Shown: positions 8,203-11,511 of the stretch, piece by piece | Layout of the letters: each line of letters starts with the position of its first letter | Numbering within the stretch: the first letter of the stretch is position 1 | From: an uncultured Bacteroidota bacterium | Lineage (GTDB): Bacteria; Bacteroidota; Bacteroidia; Chitinophagales; Saprospiraceae | DNA length: 11,511 nucleotides | Direction: 5' to 3' | Assembly: GCA_937952445.1 (NCBI GenBank) | Contig: CALGAA010000104.1 | Coordinates: 1-11,511, forward strand | Notes under the pieces: model-generated | Told to the model about the DNA's origin: nothing | Databases searched by the model: none | The model's input: the letters and a program-made list of their open reading frames with translations, nothing else | Made by a program: the position numbers and the translations under genes

Positions 8203-9855
8203 ATGCATCCTACCCATTCCATTCTTTGCATTCCATATGTTCTTGCCGGAATATGGTTGTGCCTATATTCCATCACCGGCTGCCAATCCTCCGGGGAGGG
8301 ACTTCACAGTTTAGTAGCACACTTTCCCTTGAAGCAAAATTTTGAGAATTCCTTAAATACTGAACTAGAAGCCATAACCTACGGAAATGTCGTTGCGAAT
8401 GGCAGTTTTACCCATTTTGACGGAAAATCCGACTGGTTGGAAGTTCCATTTAGTGAGGGTTTTGAAGGGGATGAAATCAGTATATCTGTGTGGGTGAATG
8501 CAACGGACGAGGGCAAGGATGTACCTGGAGATATTTTAAGCTGGTACGATTCAGAGAATCGGAAAGGATTTCATTTAAGCCTGAAAACGAATTATGTGAC
8601 CACCAGCCAGGCTAATTATCGTCAGCTTACATTTGGGATAGACGACAATTATCAGAGTGAATGGGAAGATGTCGGAAAACCCGGGAATGCCTTACTCGCC
8701 TTTTCTCTGGCCGATTTCGAAGGAAATCTATACGCCGGAACGTGCGAACCTGGAGGAGAGGAGGCCGGGCGTGTTTATCGGTATGATGGCGCTCAAAGAT
8801 GGATCGATTCAGGGAATCCGGACAATTCCAATAGTGTCATGGCAATGGCCGAATTTCAAAATGATCTGTATGTGGGAACGGGCCATTACCAATTAGGAGG
8901 TTCTTCATTGCCTGATTCGGAAAATCAAAACCCGGGAGGCAGAATTTTTAGGTATGAGGGAACTGACCAATGGGTGTTTTGCGGGCAACTCCCCGGCGTA
9001 ACCACCATTGGCGGCATGGTAGTATACAAGGGGCATTTATACGCCTCTTCTTTGTATAGTCCTGGTTTTTTCAGATACAATGGTGGGGAGGAATGGATCG
9101 ATTGTGGAACCCCTTCCGGTAAACGAGTTGTAGCCCTGTGTGTTTTTAACGATTTCTTGTACGCGACGAGTTATGACAACGGCAATGTATACAGATACGA
9201 CGGGGAATCCTGGGAAGATTGCGGACCGGTGGGAGACAACAAGCAGACCTATTCGTTTATCCCTTATAAGGGAGAATTACACGTAGCGACCTGGCCGAGT
9301 GGACGGGTATATCGTTTTAAAGGTGTGAATCAGTGGGAGGATATCGGGCGATTGGGGGAAGAACTGGAAGTAATGGGAATGATTGTCCAAAACGGTCGGT
9401 TTATCGGTGGCACTTTGCCGCTGGCTGAAGTTTATTCATACGAAGGGGATACTACCTGGGTAAGAATGGAGCAATTGGATAAGACACCGGATGTAAGATA
9501 TAGGAGGGTATGGGCCATGGCGGAACACGACGGTAGGGTTTTTTCCAGTACCCTTCCATCGGGCCATTTATTTGCATTTGAATCGGGGAAATCCACCTCC
9601 TGGGGCCATGCTTTTCCTTCTGGATGGAATCATGTGGTAGCTACAGTAACCAAAAACAATTTGTCTTTACACGTCAATGGCGAAGAAGTGTCCAGAACAG
9701 ATTTACCGGAAGATTTCCATTTTTCATTGCCTGTTAATTCTCCGTTAAGAATTGGGTTTGGAAGCAATGATTATTTTAATGGGGAGCTAAGAGATCTACG
9801 TATATACAATCGGAGTTTGTCACTGGCTGAGATTAAAAAACTGAACCATGAATAA
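8203..9855 (+). CDS. Lipoprotein: LamG-like jellyroll split by a seven-repeat beta-propeller
   Basis: A 550-residue exported lipoprotein with signal core VLAGIWLCLYSITG and lipidation at Cys27. Residues about 38-149 form the first part of a LamG/concanavalin-like jellyroll (HFPLKQNFENSL, HFDGKSDWLEVP, ISISVWVNA, GFHLSLKTN, LTFGIDD). The second part resumes at about 472-548 with WNHVVATV, LSLHVNGEEV, PLRIGFG and GELRDLRIYNRSLSLAEI. Between them sit seven degenerate repeats of about 40-57 residues, each with a LYAGT-like strand, a VYRYDG-like strand and a W-x-D-x-G-like end. This is a probable seven-bladed propeller with no visible catalytic motif. Roles could be carbohydrate binding or protein docking at the membrane. 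Only a weak acidic stretch follows Cys27, so surface versus periplasmic location is open. It starts 41 bases after hydrolase 3 and overlaps the next gene by 8 bases. Confidence 0.88.
   Translation: MHPTHSILCIPYVLAGIWLCLYSITGCQSSGEGLHSLVAHFPLKQNFENSLNTELEAITYGNVVANGSFTHFDGKSDWLEVPFSEGFEGDEISISVWVNATDEGKDVPGDILSWYDSENRKGFHLSLKTNYVTTSQANYRQLTFGIDDNYQSEWEDVGKPGNALLAFSLADFEGNLYAGTCEPGGEEAGRVYRYDGAQRWIDSGNPDNSNSVMAMAEFQNDLYVGTGHYQLGGSSLPDSENQNPGGRIFRYEGTDQWVFCGQLPGVTTIGGMVVYKGHLYASSLYSPGFFRYNGGEEWIDCGTPSGKRVVALCVFNDFLYATSYDNGNVYRYDGESWEDCGPVGDNKQTYSFIPYKGELHVATWPSGRVYRFKGVNQWEDIGRLGEELEVMGMIVQNGRFIGGTLPLAEVYSYEGDTTWVRMEQLDKTPDVRYRRVWAMAEHDGRVFSSTLPSGHLFAFESGKSTSWGHAFPSGWNHVVATVTKNNLSLHVNGEEVSRTDLPEDFHFSLPVNSPLRIGFGSNDYFNGELRDLRIYNRSLSLAEIKKLNHE
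8650..9612 (+). repeat. Seven degenerate protein repeats (propeller blades)
   Basis: The region encodes residues 150-470 of the LamG lipoprotein. Strand motifs recur at L176YAGT, L222YVGT, L279YASS, L319YATS, L359HVAT, F400IGGT and V446FSST, each followed by V191YRYDG, I248FRYEG, F289FRYNG, V329YRYDG, V369YRFKG, V410YSYEG and L456FAFES. Most blades end in a Trp motif such as WIDCG or WEDCG. The Cys before the Gly in blades 2-4 (Cys260, Cys301, Cys340) falls at equivalent positions. The repeats are conserved at protein level only; the DNA shows no obvious exact tandem repetition. Confidence 0.75.
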
Positions 9856-11326
9856 TCCAACGAATCGAAAAATGTCATCCCATCGAGCCAGCAAACGTAG
9901 GCACTTTCTAAAGTGTATGGCGCTATCCGGAGTTGGTATTACTATGTCCTCATTTTCTGCCTTCAGCAATGACTTTGACCAGAAGCAGCATGTGGGGAAG
10001 GGAAACCCAGCCAGAGCTGACGATCTTTGGCAGGTGGGAATTGGGAAGCGGGTTATTACTCCCACCACACCGGTCTGGTTGGCGGGCTACGGCACACAAC
10101 GCGTACCGTATGGCAAAGTGCATGACCTCTTTGTAAAAGTTTTGGCTTTGAAAAGCAAATCAGGCAAAGTGACGGTGATGGCGACCACAGATCATCAGGG
10201 AATGTCCAATACGGTTTATGAAAGTTTGTATCGAAAAATATATTTACGCTTTAAAATCGAACGGGAGGATTTTATGCTGACATTCTCCCACAATCATTCC
10301 GGTCCCCGGTTGACCGATGATTTAACAGATTATTATCCCGTCGATAAGGAGCAGGAAAAGATCGTCGCAGAATATTCAGATTGGATGTCTGGACAAATCG
10401 TGGAGGCTGTGGGCGAGGCGCTGGAAAATTGGCAAAATGCCCGGATTTATATCGGGATGGGGACATGTACATTCGCAGTCAATCGCAGGGAAAATAAAGA
10501 GGCAGAGGTTCCGGAAATCTTAGCCAGTGGAAAACCATTAAAGGGGCCCGTGGATCACGATGTACCAGTCATGGCAATCCGGGGAGAAGGTGGTAATTTG
10601 ATCAGTATTTTATTTGGTTATGCGTGTCATCCCACGACCATTTCCTTCAATACGTACAGTGGGGATTATCCCGGATTTGCTCAATTAAATCTGGAAGATC
10701 AGTTTCCGGGTACCGCAGCCCTGTTTTTTAATGCATGTGGTGGCGATCAAAATCCATTGCCGAGGCGAACGCTTGAATTGTGTGAGAAATACGGGAAAAT
10801 GTTGTCTGATGCAGTTGCTGAGGTTCTTGCTCAACCCATGCAATCTGTAACTGCTGAAATCAAAACAGCACTTAAATATACCACGTTGGAGTATCAGGAG
10901 TTGGTGACCCGGGAGAAACTTGTACCGATCGCCGAGGGGGAAAATCCACTACGAGCCCGGTGGGCAAAAAGAATGCTTTCCAGGATTGAAGCTGGTGAAA
11001 CTTTTACCAATTCCTACCCGTATCCCGTTCAGGCCTGGATGTTTGGTCAGGAGCTGTTGTTCATCGGAATCGGAGGGGAAGCCGTTGTCGATTATTCTCT
11101 GAATTATAAAAAGAAGTACTCCCGACAGGCGACGTGGGTATGCGGATACGCCAATGAGATGATTGCGTACATACCATCCAGACGGGTTTGGGAGGAAGGC
11201 GGGTACGAAGGGGGCCCCCATCTCGACGAGTATGGTCATCCCGCGTGGCGATGGGCTGGAGATGTCGAAGATCGAATTAATGCTGCTGTGGATGAAGTCG
11301 TTTCACTGGTAGAGAGGAAAGATTAG
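9848..11326 (+). CDS. Tat-exported neutral/alkaline ceramidase-family hydrolase (PF04734-type)
   Basis: A 492-residue protein of the neutral/alkaline non-lysosomal ceramidase N-terminal domain family, whose characterised members are zinc amidases cleaving ceramide. The N-terminus has a twin-arginine signal (SKRRHFLK, residues 15-22) before a short hydrophobic stretch ending near SAFS (40). The domain begins WQVGIGKRVITP. Family metal-site motifs are present: H148 and H150 in SHNHSGP, H261 in ACHPTT, E411 in GGEAV and Y441 in AYIPS, then GGYEGG. The ceramidase hexapeptide GDVSPN reads GDQNPL here (299-304), so the catalytic Ser position holds Asn302. The protein also lacks the C-terminal Ig-like domain of full-length ceramidases (about 650-760 residues). 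True ceramidase activity is therefore doubtful; a related hydrolase is likelier. The start ATG overlaps the previous stop, which suggests translational coupling; an ATG at 9872 would also keep the Tat motif. Confidence 0.87.
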   Translation: MNNPTNRKMSSHRASKRRHFLKCMALSGVGITMSSFSAFSNDFDQKQHVGKGNPARADDLWQVGIGKRVITPTTPVWLAGYGTQRVPYGKVHDLFVKVLALKSKSGKVTVMATTDHQGMSNTVYESLYRKIYLRFKIEREDFMLTFSHNHSGPRLTDDLTDYYPVDKEQEKIVAEYSDWMSGQIVEAVGEALENWQNARIYIGMGTCTFAVNRRENKEAEVPEILASGKPLKGPVDHDVPVMAIRGEGGNLISILFGYACHPTTISFNTYSGDYPGFAQLNLEDQFPGTAALFFNACGGDQNPLPRRTLELCEKYGKMLSDAVAEVLAQPMQSVTAEIKTALKYTTLEYQELVTREKLVPIAEGENPLRARWAKRMLSRIEAGETFTNSYPYPVQAWMFGQELLFIGIGGEAVVDYSLNYKKKYSRQATWVCGYANEMIAYIPSRRVWEEGGYEGGPHLDEYGHPAWRWAGDVEDRINAAVDEVVSLVERKD

Positions 11327-11511
11327 CCTGAATTATGTACTGTACATCTGTTGAAAATATATTGGGTTGTATATCAATATAGTATTATCCAAAATTTGAA
11401 GAATAGTGGGTTCACCGTTGTGTTCTTTCACTCCCCGAAGGGGCGATCCCTGCTAACTCAAGTTCCTATAAATGACCTTGTAGATGCTACATGTGAATAA
11501 AATGGTTTCTG
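11327..11511. other. Non-coding tail after the last gene
   Basis: No ORF of note is visible in these 185 bases. The tail holds a small palindrome (ATGTAC-T-GTACAT, 11335-11347), an AT-rich inverted repeat (TATATTG / CAATATA, 11358-11364 and 11375-11381) and a CCCC-GAA-GGGG mini-hairpin (11433-11443). None is followed by a proper T-run, so a terminator cannot be named with confidence. The operon probably ends here, since the next gene is not seen in the window. Confidence 0.5.
11358..11381 (+). terminator. Weak AT-rich hairpin, possible transcript end
   Basis: Exact 7-base inverted arms TATATTG and CAATATA enclose a 10-base loop, starting 31 bases after the stop of the ceramidase-family gene. 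The stem is AT-rich and no U-run follows, so it would be a poor intrinsic terminator. Position is the main argument for it. Confidence 0.2.

Noticed and set aside
8154..8345. Small + strand ORF overlapping the start of the LamG lipoprotein
   Set aside because: Out of frame with the lipoprotein, overlaps both neighbours and shows no recognisable motif; it looks like a shadow of the real gene.
1..11511. tRNA, rRNA, CRISPR, insertion sequence or phage elements
   Set aside because: Coding genes fill nearly all the window, the gaps are too short or lack cloverleaf-like or regularly spaced repeats, and no transposase or integrase motif is seen.

Overview
The window comes from a member of the phylum Bacteroidota. 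The main evidence is an adjacent SusC/SusD-type outer-membrane pair. Lipoproteins with Bacteroidota-style lipoboxes, three exported proteins with Gln just after the predicted cleavage site, and start codons without a clear Shine-Dalgarno sequence agree with this. I cannot fix the genus. The gene content suggests a free-living, polymer- or lipid-degrading lineage, but that is inference.

All seven genes are on the + strand and closely packed, so the window reads as one polysaccharide-utilisation-locus-like (PUL-like) cluster. From left to right: a SusC/RagA-type TonB-dependent transporter whose 5' end lies outside the window (2-2779); a SusD/RagB-type surface lipoprotein (2815-4575); three consecutive paralogous secreted alpha/beta hydrolases, each with a GHSLGG nucleophile motif and a recognisable Ser/Asp/His triad (4584-5705, 5760-6890, 6998-8161); a lipoprotein in which a LamG-like jellyroll is split by a seven-repeat beta-propeller (8203-9855); and a Tat-exported protein of the neutral/alkaline ceramidase family (9848-11326). 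The last 185 bases are non-coding. No gene-free stretch exceeds 300 bases. The largest internal gap (6891-6997) holds a perfect 14-bp palindrome. I see no RNA gene, insertion sequence or CRISPR array.

By analogy with other SusCD loci, the SusD lipoprotein would capture a ligand at the cell surface and SusC would import it in a TonB-dependent way. The exported hydrolases would cut ester or amide linkages, and the LamG/propeller lipoprotein would bind substrate or hold partners at the membrane. No glycoside hydrolase or polysaccharide lyase is visible. The enzymes present are four hydrolases of esterase/amidase-type families. The substrate may therefore be an acylated glycan, a glycolipid or another esterified or amidated compound. 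That is a hypothesis; genes upstream of the window could change it.
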